Shown here: one piece after another, positions 1-11,352 of the stretch
How the letters are laid out: every line of letters starts with the position of its first letter
Position numbering within the stretch: position 1 is the stretch's first letter
From: Ensifer canadensis
GTDB lineage: Bacteria; Pseudomonadota; Alphaproteobacteria; Rhizobiales; Rhizobiaceae
Reading direction: 5' to 3'
Assembly: GCF_017488845.2 (NCBI RefSeq)
Contig: NZ_CP083370.1
Coordinates: 2,842,501 to 2,906,500 of the forward strand
Length of the DNA stretch: 64,000 nt
The notes under the pieces: generated by a model
Told to the model about the DNA's origin: nothing
Databases searched by the model: none
The model's input: the letters and a program-made list of their open reading frames with translations, nothing else
Position numbers and translations under genes: made by a program

Positions 1-1
1 C

Positions 2-793
2 GGTATCTATCGCGCCGCGCTCTCCTACGGCATGAACGCCGACATGGTCGGGCTCGTCGTCAAGCTGCTCGCCAGCAATGTCGACTTCCAGGCGCAGCTG
101 AAGCCGACGGATTCGCTCGAAGCCTTCTTCTCGGTCACCGACGATCGCGGCTTGGCGACGGCGGATTCCGAACTGCTTTACGTCAAGGCGAAGTTCGGCG
201 ATGCCGAGACGACCTTCTACCGTTTCCAGGATCCGGACGACAATTCGATCGACTACTTCAACGGCGAAGGCAAGAGCATCCGCCAGTTCCTGCTGCGCAA
301 CCCCGTGCCGAACGGCCACTTCCGCTCCGGCTTCGGCATGCGCCGCCACCCGATCCTCGGCTTCTCGCGTATGCACACCGGCGTCGATTGGGCGGCCCCC
401 CGCGGCACGCCGATCATCGCCGCCGGCAACGGCACGGTGGAGAAGGCTGGCTGGGATTCCGGCGGATACGGCAACCAAACGCTGATCCGCCACGCCAACG
501 GTTACGTCTCCTCCTACAATCACCAGAGCGCGATCGCCAAGACCGTCAAGGCCGGGGCGAAAGTGGTTCAGGGCCAGGTGATCGGCTGGGTCGGCACGAC
601 AGGTCTTTCGACCGGTCCGCATCTGCACTACGAGCTGATCGTCAACGGCAACAAGGTCGATCCGCTGCGCATCCGCCTGCCGGGCGGCAAATCACTGGGT
701 GGTGACGCGCTTGCGAAGTTCGAGAAGGAACGCGACCGCATCGACGAGTTGCTGAACAAGGACGGCAACGGCAGCGAAGTGGCCAGCAAGTAG
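2..793 (+). CDS. M23 family peptidase, 5' end cut off by window edge
   Basis: Periplasmic peptidoglycan endopeptidase of the M23 (LytM/lysostaphin) family, or a degenerate member that activates amidases. The frame is open from the window edge (first residues GIYRAALSYG), so the ATG at 32 is internal and the N-terminus, probably with a membrane anchor, is missing. The metal ligands of the C-terminal LytM domain are present: HTGVDW at about residues 125-130 of the visible part and HLH in TGPHLHYEL near 207-209. A hydrolytically active enzyme is therefore plausible. A polar tail of about 40 residues follows the domain. The gene converges on clpB and shares a two-way terminator with it. Confidence 0.85.
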   Translation, partial: GIYRAALSYGMNADMVGLVVKLLASNVDFQAQLKPTDSLEAFFSVTDDRGLATADSELLYVKAKFGDAETTFYRFQDPDDNSIDYFNGEGKSIRQFLLRNPVPNGHFRSGFGMRRHPILGFSRMHTGVDWAAPRGTPIIAAGNGTVEKAGWDSGGYGNQTLIRHANGYVSSYNHQSAIAKTVKAGAKVVQGQVIGWVGTTGLSTGPHLHYELIVNGNKVDPLRIRLPGGKSLGGDALAKFEKERDRIDELLNKDGNGSEVASK

Positions 794-880
794 CCAGTGA
801 GATCCCCCCTTCGTCGACGGCTAACGCTTCGAGAGGCGGTCACCGCGATCCCCACAGCAACAGAATTCCTAGGCATGAAC

Positions 881-911
881 GAAAAAGGCCGCCCCGAAGG
901 GCGGCCTTTTC
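881..911. terminator. bidirectional terminator between M23 peptidase and clpB
   Basis: A 12-bp perfect stem (AAAAGGCCGCCC with GGGCGGCCTTTT) and a CGAA loop lies between two convergent genes. It has a T run on both strands, so it should serve both the peptidase gene and clpB. Confidence 0.85.
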
Positions 912-924
912 AAGTTTCTGCGGT

Positions 925-3531
<2,607 letters not shown>

Positions 3532-3662
3532 ACTTTACCTCCATAGCCCACCAGGCCCGTCACGCGGCACCCGCTGGTGTTTCAGGATCAGGTTCCCGCA
3601 TTCGGCGAACCTGTCATCGGGCGTCGATCCACACCTTGCGCGGGATCAACACGTCCGAAGCG

Positions 3663-3694
3663 AATATGGGGCAGCGAATTTCGAAATTAAAGGG
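3663..3694 (-). promoter_or_regulatory. RpoH (sigma-32)-like promoter of clpB
   Basis: On the minus strand, CCCTTTAA is followed 15 bases later by CCCCATATT. This resembles the heat-shock consensus (CCCTTGAA, 13-17 bases, CCCCAT) with one change in the -35 core. It ends about 130 bases before the clpB start. The match is by eye only. Confidence 0.5.
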
Positions 3695-3732
3695 CTGATT
3701 GCATGTCGCAATTAGGAAATCTTGCGAAGGAC

Positions 3733-3767
3733 AAAAACGGCCACGCGTCTTTACGATGCGCGGCCGT
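3733..3767 (-). terminator. terminator of the saccharopine dehydrogenase-like gene
   Basis: Read on the minus strand, a 10-bp stem (ACGGCCGCGC with GCGTGGCCGT, one G-U pair) is followed by TTTTTGT. It lies about 70 bases past the stop of the gene ending at 3834 and upstream of the clpB promoter, so it insulates the two. Confidence 0.65.
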
Positions 3768-3833
3768 CGGCTTTTGGATGCAGGGCATTGCCGTGCCGCG
3801 TCGGGCGAACGCGCTGCGGCTGCGGCCCTGAGA

Positions 3834-4841
3834 TCAGCGATCGGCAAACGACGTGCCGAACTCCTTCATGCGGGAGACGTAGTAAGCGGGCTCGATCAAA
3901 ACTTCCGGCAGGTAGAGACCGGCCTTTGGCGCTTCGCCCCCGGACAGACCGAGCATGCGCTCGACCGCAAGCGCGACGCCGAGCGCTGTCAGCGGGGCCT
4001 GGCCCTGCGGATGCACGATCTCATGCCGGCGCGAGACCCACTCTCCGTCTTTCGACTGCCCCTCGATCTCGAGCGTGATCTCCGTCGAAAATGGCTCGCC
4101 GCGCCGCCGACTGGCAGAGACGCTGTAGGCAAGATCCAGCCGGATCTCCCTGGCGCCGGTACGTGTGGCCAGCGCCATGACGTCGAAGGGCGAATAGGCG
4201 GCAGCATCAAGCTCGACACCATCGACACTTTTGTAGCGCGCGCTTGCTTCCTGCCCGCTCGCCCAATGCAGCTTGCCGTCCTTGACCGTCAGCGATGCCG
4301 GCGCGTTGCCGGTGATGCGGTTGTAATCGGCAAGTGCCGCTGGCCCGCCCATGTCCTCCTCATCGAGCAGGACGCCGATACGGATCGCGTCAACGGTCTC
4401 GTAGGACGAAAGCGCTTCGAGCACCGGGAAGATCGCAGCCCCGGCAAGCCAATGGCTGGCGAGCAGGATCGGCGCCTTGTCCGGTGCATGGATATACTGG
4501 GCAACCTCGGGCCCGATCTCGAACGTTCCGCTGGAGAGGCTGATATACGGTATTCCCCTGCCCTGCGCATATCGCATTGAGGTCAGCCTTTCGTCCTTGA
4601 CGAAGATCACCACGGCGCTGAAGGCGTCCTTGTCGTCAAGACCGAGATCGGCGCGGTCGAGATCAACACGCACACCGGTCGCTCCACCGACCTCGCTCGC
4701 GACGGCCTGCGCCCGGGAAAGATCACGACCGCCGATTGCCAGCGGCAGATCGGGATGCAGCCTGCGGATCGCCTTCGCCGCCTGCGACCCGACGACGCCC
4801 GAGCCGCCGATGATCAGCACGGGTGAGAACTTGCTCGACAT
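3834..4841 (-). CDS. saccharopine dehydrogenase-like NAD(P)-binding protein
   Basis: Probable NAD(P)-dependent oxidoreductase of the saccharopine dehydrogenase-like superfamily; the substrate is unknown. The N-terminus is a Rossmann fold with GGSGVVGSQ near residues 12-20 and IGGRD at the end of the second strand. The chosen ATG gives MSSKFSPVLI (335 residues) and leaves 8 bases after AGGAG. An ATG six bases earlier has only 2 bases of spacing. The gene is divergent from the TetR regulator at 5090, with an imperfect palindrome between them, so regulation by that neighbour is likely. Lysine synthesis is not implied, since these relatives act on many substrates. Confidence 0.75.
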   Translation of the reverse strand: MSSKFSPVLIIGGSGVVGSQAAKAIRRLHPDLPLAIGGRDLSRAQAVASEVGGATGVRVDLDRADLGLDDKDAFSAVVIFVKDERLTSMRYAQGRGIPYISLSSGTFEIGPEVAQYIHAPDKAPILLASHWLAGAAIFPVLEALSSYETVDAIRIGVLLDEEDMGGPAALADYNRITGNAPASLTVKDGKLHWASGQEASARYKSVDGVELDAAAYSPFDVMALATRTGAREIRLDLAYSVSASRRRGEPFSTEITLEIEGQSKDGEWVSRRHEIVHPQGQAPLTALGVALAVERMLGLSGGEAPKAGLYLPEVLIEPAYYVSRMKEFGTSFADR

Positions 4842-4890
4842 GTTCATATCTCCTAGACGGAAAGAAGGTGGCATTTTGCCAACCTACGAT

Positions 4891-4917
4891 TAGTAAGTTA
4901 CCATCGGTAGATAAGTA
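4891..4917. promoter_or_regulatory. candidate TetR operator
   Basis: An imperfect inverted repeat centred on TTACC-ATC-GGTAG (about 8 of 12 positions symmetric) lies between the divergent reductase and TetR genes, about 50 bases upstream of the reductase start. Position and size fit a TetR-family site. The assignment is inference. Confidence 0.35.
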
Positions 4918-4955
4918 GCAAACGCGCCCCGTCAAGGGATTGGGATATTTTATCG

Positions 4956-5058
4956 CCTAGAGCGCCGCGCGTCTTATTAGACGCGCAAAGGTCGCTGTAG
5001 CACTTTGAATGGCTGCATGCTTTGATCCTTAAATCGAATAGGATTTAAGGAAACATGC
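4956..5058 (+). repeat. rhizobial palindromic repeat, family A copy 1
   Basis: A 103-bp intergenic element with a GCGCGTC..GACGCGC stem-loop, a shared core CGCTGTAGCACTTTGAATGG, and a second stem around CCTTAAATC/GATTTAAGG. It recurs inverted at 5857-5959 with only about 5 mismatches, so the two copies bracket the TetR gene. Confidence 0.85.
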
Positions 5059-5089
5059 GGCAGTGTGGACGACCCGAGGAGAGCAGCCG

Positions 5090-5671
5090 ATGGAGAAAAC
5101 GGCGATCAGGAAACTAGCCAAGCCCGAACGGCGTGCCCAGCTCATCGAAACCTCCAAGGAAATTTTGCGGGAATGCGGCGCGGACGCCCTCACCCTCGGC
5201 AACCTGGCCGAGCGCGCCGGCGTCAGCAAGCCGATCGCCTATGAGCACTTCGGAACCCGCGAGGGGCTGCTGATCGCGCTTTCGCGCGAGATCGAGGAGC
5301 GCCATACCGATAAGCTGAAGAAAGCGCTGCTGGACGCCCCGGCCGATCTTGCATCCGTCGCCGGCATCATCAGCGCCGTCTACATCGGATGTGCCGTCGA
5401 AAGCGGTTCGGAATGGCAGGCGATGTCAGGCGCCCTGCGTGGCAATGCCGAGATGGACCGCGTGCAGCAGGAACTCGCCGATGACTATGTCGCGCTCATC
5501 GGCGCAGCCATCGCACCTTTCTCCACCCTCACCGAAGATGATCTGCGCCTGCGTTGCGCGGGCATTGCCGGTGCTGCGGAGGCGATTGCCCGGGAGTTCG
5601 TCCGGGGGCGAACGACCGAGGACGATGCGGCCACCAATCTCGCAGCCTTGATTGTCAAAGCTGTCGGCTGA
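5090..5671 (+). CDS. TetR/AcrR family transcriptional regulator
   Basis: DNA-binding repressor of the TetR family, 193 residues, a typical size. The N-terminal helix-turn-helix reads LTLGNLAERAGVSKPIAYEHF (about residues 34-54), including the usual recognition helix ending in Y-HF. The helical C-terminal ligand domain gives no hint of the inducer. The ATG at 5090 is preferred because GAGGAGAG lies 6-10 bases upstream; a GTG at 5063 would place the Shine-Dalgarno inside the gene. It is divergent from the reductase at 3834-4841, its likely target, and enclosed by inverted family A repeats. A terminator follows. Confidence 0.88.
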   Translation: MEKTAIRKLAKPERRAQLIETSKEILRECGADALTLGNLAERAGVSKPIAYEHFGTREGLLIALSREIEERHTDKLKKALLDAPADLASVAGIISAVYIGCAVESGSEWQAMSGALRGNAEMDRVQQELADDYVALIGAAIAPFSTLTEDDLRLRCAGIAGAAEAIAREFVRGRTTEDDAATNLAALIVKAVG

Positions 5672-5784
5672 TGGACAACGCCAGAAGCCGGCGATCAATG
5701 GAGCGTGCGGCACGGGACGATCGCCAGCCCTAGCGATTATGGTGCGCTTCAGCGTCCGCAGTCTTCCGAGCAAAATTCCGGCAA

Positions 5785-5818
5785 CAAAAAACCCGGCCGC
5801 AGAGCGGACCGGGCTTTT
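5785..5818. terminator. bidirectional terminator after tetR
   Basis: Hairpin AAACCCGGCCGC-AGAG-GCGGACCGGGCTTTT has A and T runs on both sides. It lies about 115 bases past the TetR stop and also faces the DUF4167 gene on the other strand. Confidence 0.75.
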
Positions 5819-5856
5819 GATGTTCGCTTCTGCCGCGCCGCATACGCCGCCCAACT

Positions 5857-5959
5857 GCATGTTTCCTTAAATCCTATTCGATTTAACGATCAAAACATGC
5901 AGCCATTCAAAGTGCTACAGCGACCTTTGCGCATCCAATAAGACGCGCGGCGCTGTAGG
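5857..5959 (-). repeat. rhizobial palindromic repeat, family A copy 2 (inverted)
   Basis: Near-identical inverted copy of 4956-5058: 98 of 103 positions match by hand alignment, allowing for a few miscounts. It ends six bases before the DUF4167 stop codon. The closeness of the two copies suggests recent duplication or gene conversion. Confidence 0.85.
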
Positions 5960-5964
5960 AAGAC

Positions 5965-6633
5965 TTACTCGGACTCAGCCAGTGCCGGCGCTTCCGGAGG
6001 CGCGTCGCCTGACGCTTCGCCTTCATCGGCTGCAGTGCGGCGCGGACGGCGCGGGCGCGGCGCGCTGCGGCGACGCGAGGCCGCACGGCCGGAAGCCGCT
6101 GGCGTTTCTTCTTCCATAGCCACTTCGGCCGGCGTGCCTTCGATGACGGGCTGCGGGCCCGAACCGTCGATCACCGGCTGCTGCTCGATAACGACAGGAG
6201 CGGGAGCGGCTACAACGTGGACCGGCGCTTCGTCGGCGTAGCCCTGATCCAGATCGTCCTGATCCTGATCCTGATCCTGGTCGTTGGCGTCCTGCCCGCG
6301 GAAATCCTGGCGTTCTTCGCGCTGGAAGCGATCCTGCATCTGCGCCTGTGCGGCTGCAATGATGCGGTTGTAATGCTCGGCATGCTGAAGGTAGTTTTCA
6401 GCGATGACACGGTCGCCGGAGCTCTGCGCATCACGAGCAAGTGCCGAGTATTTCTCGGCGATATGCTGCGCGGTACCGCGAATCTTCACGTCCGGACCAG
6501 AACTATCATAGGTCCGCGTCAGGGGATTTGATCCCTTGCGGTTATGATTGTTGTTATTTCCACTGTTGTTATTGTTGTTGTTATTGTTGTTATTCCGCCC
6601 GCGGCCGCGCTTGTTTTGCTGTCCTGGCCTCAT
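5965..6633 (-). CDS. DUF4167 domain-containing protein
   Basis: Protein of unknown function found next to prmC in rhizobia. The DUF4167 core is about residues 25-105 (SGPDVKIRGTAQHIAEKY, then DAQSSGDRVIAENYLQHAEHY). Around it the protein is low complexity: a run of about ten asparagines (broken by SG) near residue 15, a DQ tandem near 135, and a basic, proline-rich tail (RRRSAPRPRRPRR) followed by acidic residues. The RG/N-rich ends suggest RNA or protein contacts, which is inference. The 222 residues are typical. The start is supported by GGGTGA upstream. The stop lies only six bases from repeat A2. Confidence 0.8.
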   Translation of the reverse strand: MRPGQQNKRGRGRNNNNNNNNNNSGNNNNHNRKGSNPLTRTYDSSGPDVKIRGTAQHIAEKYSALARDAQSSGDRVIAENYLQHAEHYNRIIAAAQAQMQDRFQREERQDFRGQDANDQDQDQDQDDLDQGYADEAPVHVVAAPAPVVIEQQPVIDGSGPQPVIEGTPAEVAMEEETPAASGRAASRRRSAPRPRRPRRTAADEGEASGDAPPEAPALAESE

Positions 6634-6965
6634 AGTACATTCACCCGAATTCTCTTGATAATGATGATCATGTGGTTTCGTCTTCCGGCCGGATCTGTCC
6701 GCGCCCGACAGAGCGTGCGCCGGTGAGCCCGCACATTGGCGGCTTCGGCGCCGACTGGCGTCAAATTAACAGGTACCTGCACAAGGCACTGTTGAACCCT
6801 AGCAACTCTTTCTTGAGAGCAATCCCCGTGGCCAGGTCATACCGGAACGAATCTTAGGTCCATGACCATCTGCCCAGTGCGCGGGCAAACTAGCCCGCTT
6901 CCTCTGGGATTCCAAGCCCTTTCTTTGCGTCAGCAAGAAAGAAGATGCGCCAGTGCAGCATTTTT
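6634..6965. other. 332-bp intergenic region between prmC and DUF4167 genes
   Basis: No convincing gene. It holds the presumed promoter of the DUF4167 gene, a GCGGGC-AAACTA-GCCCGC hairpin near 6882-6900 without a T run, and an A/T-rich hairpin (CTTTCTT/AAGAAAG) near 6920-6945 that may help end the prmC transcript. Confidence 0.5.
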
Positions 6966-7841
6966 TCAACGGTCGAAGCTACGCTCAAAGATCAGAACCC
7001 GGTCGTTGCCGCCCAAATCCTTGGCTTCTTCGCGCAAACGGAAGTTCTCGGCACTAAACAATGCCGCAACCGCCTCTTTCTGATCGAAACCGATTTCCAA
7101 GCCTATCACGCCGTTTGTCTCAAGATGATGACCGGCCTGAAGGGCGATGGCACGATAGGCATCAAGGCCGTCGTCTCCGCCATCGAGCGCTGCGGCAGGA
7201 TCGTGCAATCGCACCTCCGGCTCAAGCTCTGCGACGACATTGGACGGTATATAAGGCGGATTTGAGACGATGGCGTCGAAGCGACCCTCCACCTTGTCGA
7301 ACCAGTTGCTGCGCACAGCCTCGAAACGACCCGAAAGGCCAAGCGCCTCGGCATTTGCGCTCGCCGTCGCCAACGCGTCCTCAGATATATCGGTAGCCGT
7401 TCCGCGCGCTTCAAGAACCGTGGCAAGCAACGCCAGGCAGATCGCCCCGGTGCCCGTGCCGAGATCGACGAGCCGGCAGCTGCCCTTCGTTGCAACGGTG
7501 CGGCGCAGATACGGGATCATGCGATCGACGAGCGTTTCCGTATCCGGCCTCGGCTCCAGCGTTTCACGCGACAGCTTGAGCGGCAGGCCAAAGAACTCCC
7601 GCTCGCCGAGAATGCGGTAGACGGGTTCGCGCGCGCTCCGCCGCTCGACGGCAGCCCTCACCCTGGCAACGTCGGCCTCCGTGACCAGGTCCCTGCCGCG
7701 CGTCACGACATCGGTCAACGAAAGCCCGAGCACGCCCGAAACCAGATGACGCGCGTCGAGCGCAGCGTGTTCGATGCCGGCGGCCGTCAGGCGATCCCGG
7801 CTTTCCACCACGAGGCGCGCGAGCGTGGCCGTCATCGCCAT
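6966..7841 (-). CDS. prmC: peptide chain release factor N5-glutamine methyltransferase PrmC
   Basis: Methylates the glutamine of the GGQ motif of release factors RF1 and RF2, using S-adenosylmethionine, to speed peptide release. The 291 residues have an N-terminal helical substrate-binding domain, then a methyltransferase domain with SAM motif DLGTGTGA (126-133) and the diagnostic NPPY at 194-197. The start overlaps the prfA stop by one base (TGATG), so its translation is coupled to its substrate's gene. It closes a prfA-prmC unit, probably with ptsP and lysC upstream. Confidence 0.95.
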   Translation of the reverse strand: MAMTATLARLVVESRDRLTAAGIEHAALDARHLVSGVLGLSLTDVVTRGRDLVTEADVARVRAAVERRSAREPVYRILGEREFFGLPLKLSRETLEPRPDTETLVDRMIPYLRRTVATKGSCRLVDLGTGTGAICLALLATVLEARGTATDISEDALATASANAEALGLSGRFEAVRSNWFDKVEGRFDAIVSNPPYIPSNVVAELEPEVRLHDPAAALDGGDDGLDAYRAIALQAGHHLETNGVIGLEIGFDQKEAVAALFSAENFRLREEAKDLGGNDRVLIFERSFDR

Positions 7842-8923
7842 CAGCCCCGCTGCTCGCCCAGAAGAGCCAACTGGCTCGCCTGGTAATCGGCCAGCAGCGC
7901 ATCGACCACTTCGTCGATTTCGCCCATCATCATCCGGTCGAGCTTATAGAGCGTCAGGTTGATGCGGTGATCCGTAATGCGCCCCTGCGGAAAATTGTAG
8001 GTGCGAATGCGCTCAGAGCGGTCGCCGGAGCCGACCTGGCTCTTGCGATCGGCCGAACGCTCGCTGTCGGCGCGCTGGCGTTCCATGTCATAGAGCCGCG
8101 AACGCAGCACCTGCATCGCCTTGGCGCGGTTCTGGTGCTGCGACTTTTCCGAACTTGTGACGACGAGGCCGGTCGGAAGGTGGGTGATGCGCACGGCGGA
8201 GTCCGTCGTGTTGACGTGCTGTCCGCCAGCACCTGACGAGCGCATGGTGTCGATGCGGATGTCCTCGGGCCGAACCTCGATGTCGATTTCCTCGGCTTCC
8301 GGCAGTACGGCGACGGTTGCCGCCGAGGTGTGGATGCGTCCGCTCGCCTCGGTATCCGGCACGCGCTGAACGCGGTGCACACCCGACTCGAACTTCAGCC
8401 GCGCAAACACGCCGCGGCCGGAGACGGTGGCGATGATTTCCTTGAATCCGCCGGCTTCACCCTCGCTCGCCGAAAGCACTTCGACCCGCCAGCCCTTGGC
8501 CGCAGCGTAACGCTCGTACATCCGGAAAAGATCGCCGGCAAACAGCGCTGCCTCCGAACCGCCGGTTCCGGCGCGGATTTCGAGGATAGCGCTCTTTTCG
8601 TCGGCTGCATCCTTCGGCAAGAGCAGGATCTGGATTTCCTGCTCCAGCTGCTCGATTGCCTCGACGACCTCAGGCTTTTCCATCTCGGCCAGGTCGCGCA
8701 TGTCCTTGTCAGTCGTCCTGTCGGCCAACATGGCATTGATATCGGCAAGCTCGGCCGTCGCCTTCTCATAGGCGCGGATCTTGGTCACCACCGGCTGCAG
8801 TTCGGAATATTCCGACGCCAGCTTCACATAGACGTCGGCCGCTGGCCCCGCCGACATGCGGGCCTCGATCTCGCCGAACCGCCGTTCCAGTTCGCGCATT
8901 TTCTCAATGGGAAGCTTTGCCAA
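7841..8923 (-). CDS. prfA: peptide chain release factor 1
   Basis: RF1 recognises UAA and UAG stop codons and triggers hydrolysis of peptidyl-tRNA on the ribosome. The 360 residues are full length. The stop-codon tripeptide is PDT at about 189-191, in the RF1 context [14 protein letters not shown] (PAT in E. coli, as I recall). The catalytic GGQ lies at 233-235 in [17 protein letters not shown]. The gene overlaps prmC by one base. The RF1 rather than RF2 call rests on the P-x-T motif. Confidence 0.97.
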   Translation of the reverse strand: MAKLPIEKMRELERRFGEIEARMSAGPAADVYVKLASEYSELQPVVTKIRAYEKATAELADINAMLADRTTDKDMRDLAEMEKPEVVEAIEQLEQEIQILLLPKDAADEKSAILEIRAGTGGSEAALFAGDLFRMYERYAAAKGWRVEVLSASEGEAGGFKEIIATVSGRGVFARLKFESGVHRVQRVPDTEASGRIHTSAATVAVLPEAEEIDIEVRPEDIRIDTMRSSGAGGQHVNTTDSAVRITHLPTGLVVTSSEKSQHQNRAKAMQVLRSRLYDMERQRADSERSADRKSQVGSGDRSERIRTYNFPQGRITDHRINLTLYKLDRMMMGEIDEVVDALLADYQASQLALLGEQRG

Positions 8924-8994
8924 GTGTCACTCCAAATGCGCTACGCCTCGCCCGGATCATAGCCCGGACGAGGACAAAAGCGCTTCAAATCTAT

Positions 8995-11262
8995 CTAAAC
9001 CGGGATGCCGTTTGCCGCGGCGAAGTCGATGAGGATCTGGCGAACAGGCGTCGGGTCGCGGGTGTCGTCGAGCGCCGCGTTCAGTACCTCGCCGAGCTTG
9101 TCGGCATCGAGGGCCAGGAGCATCGCCTTGATCGGACCGACCGCCGTCGGCGACATCGACACCGAGCGATAGCCGAGACCGAGCAGCGCCATGGCGGACA
9201 GTGGCTTGCTCGCCATCTCACCGCACAGCGTCACCGGCGTCTGATGTCGCTCGCCGCCGCGCACGATATCGCGCAGGATCCTGAGGAAGGGCCGGCCAAG
9301 CACGTCGAAGCGATCGGAAACGCGGGCGTTGCCGCGATCGACTGCCATGGCGAACTGGAACAGATCGTTCGAGCCGACCGAGACGAAGTCCACCTCGCTC
9401 ATCAGTTCGTCCAGCTGCCACAGCAGCGCCGGCACTTCCAGCATGGCGCCGAACTGCAGCTTGCGCGGCAGCTGTTCGCCGAGCTTCGACTGACGCTCGA
9501 TTTCCTTTTGCAAAAGCTCGCGCGCTTCCTTCAGCTCCGAGACCTCGGTCACCATCGGCAGCATCAATTTCAGCTCGAGACCGGCAGCCGCACGCAGCAT
9601 GGCGCGCAGCTGAGTGCGCAGCAGGCCGGGCCGATCCAGCGAAAGGCGGATCGCCCGCCATCCGAGTGCCGGATTTTCCTCTTCCGCCGCGCGGAAATAG
9701 GGAACCACCTTGTCGCCGCCAATATCGAGCGTGCGGAAAGTCACCGGCTTGCCGCCGGTCTGCTTCAGAACGCTGCGGTAGAAGGCTTCCTGCTCTTCCG
9801 CCTTCGGCATCGTCGAGGCGATCATGAACTGCAGTTCGGTGCGGAAAAGGCCGATGCCCTCGGCACCCGCTTCGTTCAGATGCGGCAGGTCGACCAAAAG
9901 GCCAGCGTTCATCTGCAAGGTGATGCGCTTGCCGTCCTTGGTCAGCGGTTCGACATCCTTGAGCGCGCGGAACTGAGCCTGCCGGCGGGCGCGGAACCGT
10001 ACCTTTTCCTCGTAGGCGCGCTGCAGGTCGGCCAACGGCCGCAGATGCACCTTGGCATCGTCGCCATCGATGATGACGGCATCGCGGTTTTCCGCAAGCG
10101 CGACAGCACCCGCCGCCTGTCCGACGACCGGAATGCCCATGGCGCGGGCGACGATGACCACGTGGCTGGTGACGGCCCCTTCCTCAAGGACCAGGCCGCG
10201 GACGTTTTCGCGCGGATAGTCGAGAAGTTCGGCGGCACCCATGGCCCGGGCAACGATCACCGCATCGGTCGGGAAGTCGCTCGCCGAAAGCTTGGCGCCA
10301 TAGCCCGAAAGCTGGCGCAGCAGCCGGTTGGCGAGATCGTCGAAATCATGCATGCGCTCGCGCAAATAGGGATCGGTCAGCCGGATCATCCGCGCCTTGG
10401 TCTCGCTCTGCACCCGTTCGACGGCAGCTTCCGCCGTCAGGCCGTTGCGGATCGCCTCTTCCAGCTTCCGCACCCAGCCGCGGTCATGGGCAAACATGCG
10501 ATAGGTCTCAAGCACCGCTCGGTGCTCGCCCTCCATCGACACTTCGCGACGCGATAGCATGTCGTCGATCGAGATACGCAATGACCCCAGAGCCTCGGCA
10601 AGCCGCTGCAATTCCTGGTCAGTATCCTCGTTCAGAAGATTGGTGACGACGATCCTCGGCTCGTGCAGCACGACATAACCGAGGCCGATGCCTTCGCCAT
10701 AGCTGTTGCCGTCGATCGAGACCGGCCGGGACAGATCGAGTTCGAGGCCGGGCTTGGTGATTTTCTTCAACTCGCCGGTCGCCACCATCTCGGCGAGAAC
10801 CATGGCGGTGGTTTCCAGCGCCTCGACCTCGTCTTCGCGGTAGTTGCGCATCGCCTTGTTCTGCACGACGAGAACGCCGAGCGCCCGACCCGTGCGCAGG
10901 ATCGGCACGCCGAGGAACGAGTGATAGATCTCTTCGCCGGTTTCCGGCAGGTAGGTAAAGGCCGGATGCGCCTGGGCGTCGGACAGGTTGAGCGGACGTG
11001 CGGACGCGGCAATCGTGCCGACGAGGCCCTGCCCCATCTTCAACTGCGCCAGGTGGACGGCGGTCTTGTTCAGACCTTCGGTCGCGTAGAGTTCGAGCAC
11101 GCCGTCGGAACGCAGCACATAGACCGAACACACTTCCGCGACCATGTTCTGTGCGATCTGGCGCACGATCCGGTCAAGGCGCTCCTGTGGCTCGAGCGGT
11201 TCCGCCATCAGTTCGCGCAACCGCTTGAGGAGAACGCGCGGACCTGCGGAAAGGTCTCTCAT
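8995..11262 (-). CDS. ptsP: phosphoenolpyruvate-protein phosphotransferase PtsP (EI-Ntr)
   Basis: First enzyme of the nitrogen-type phosphotransferase relay (PEP to EI-Ntr to NPr to EIIA-Ntr), a regulatory rather than sugar-transport system in rhizobia. The 755 residues contain an N-terminal GAF domain (about 20-165), absent from sugar EI and known to sense glutamine/alpha-ketoglutarate in studied relatives. Next come the EI N-domain, the phosphorylated His in GAVTSHVVIVARAMG (H367), and a C-terminal PEP barrel with DFVSVGSNDLFQF and LCGEMAS. It lies 90 bases downstream of lysC, the usual alphaproteobacterial arrangement. Confidence 0.96.
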   Translation of the reverse strand: MRDLSAGPRVLLKRLRELMAEPLEPQERLDRIVRQIAQNMVAEVCSVYVLRSDGVLELYATEGLNKTAVHLAQLKMGQGLVGTIAASARPLNLSDAQAHPAFTYLPETGEEIYHSFLGVPILRTGRALGVLVVQNKAMRNYREDEVEALETTAMVLAEMVATGELKKITKPGLELDLSRPVSIDGNSYGEGIGLGYVVLHEPRIVVTNLLNEDTDQELQRLAEALGSLRISIDDMLSRREVSMEGEHRAVLETYRMFAHDRGWVRKLEEAIRNGLTAEAAVERVQSETKARMIRLTDPYLRERMHDFDDLANRLLRQLSGYGAKLSASDFPTDAVIVARAMGAAELLDYPRENVRGLVLEEGAVTSHVVIVARAMGIPVVGQAAGAVALAENRDAVIIDGDDAKVHLRPLADLQRAYEEKVRFRARRQAQFRALKDVEPLTKDGKRITLQMNAGLLVDLPHLNEAGAEGIGLFRTELQFMIASTMPKAEEQEAFYRSVLKQTGGKPVTFRTLDIGGDKVVPYFRAAEEENPALGWRAIRLSLDRPGLLRTQLRAMLRAAAGLELKLMLPMVTEVSELKEARELLQKEIERQSKLGEQLPRKLQFGAMLEVPALLWQLDELMSEVDFVSVGSNDLFQFAMAVDRGNARVSDRFDVLGRPFLRILRDIVRGGERHQTPVTLCGEMASKPLSAMALLGLGYRSVSMSPTAVGPIKAMLLALDADKLGEVLNAALDDTRDPTPVRQILIDFAAANGIPV

Positions 11263-11352
11263 CGCGTGGGGTCCCCCGAAAAAGAGTAGACGACGGCGGC
11301 GGACGAATTCGCAGCCGAAACGGCCGCGAATCCCAAATCAGTCACCTGTGGG

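Noticed and set aside
6540..6600. GTTATTGTT-rich repeats taken as a CRISPR or microsatellite array
   Set aside because: They are the asparagine codons of the DUF4167 gene; no spacers or palindromic repeats.
8917..10557. 546-codon frame antisense to ptsP
   Set aside because: Composition artefact over a conserved gene; His/Arg/Gln-rich with no domain.
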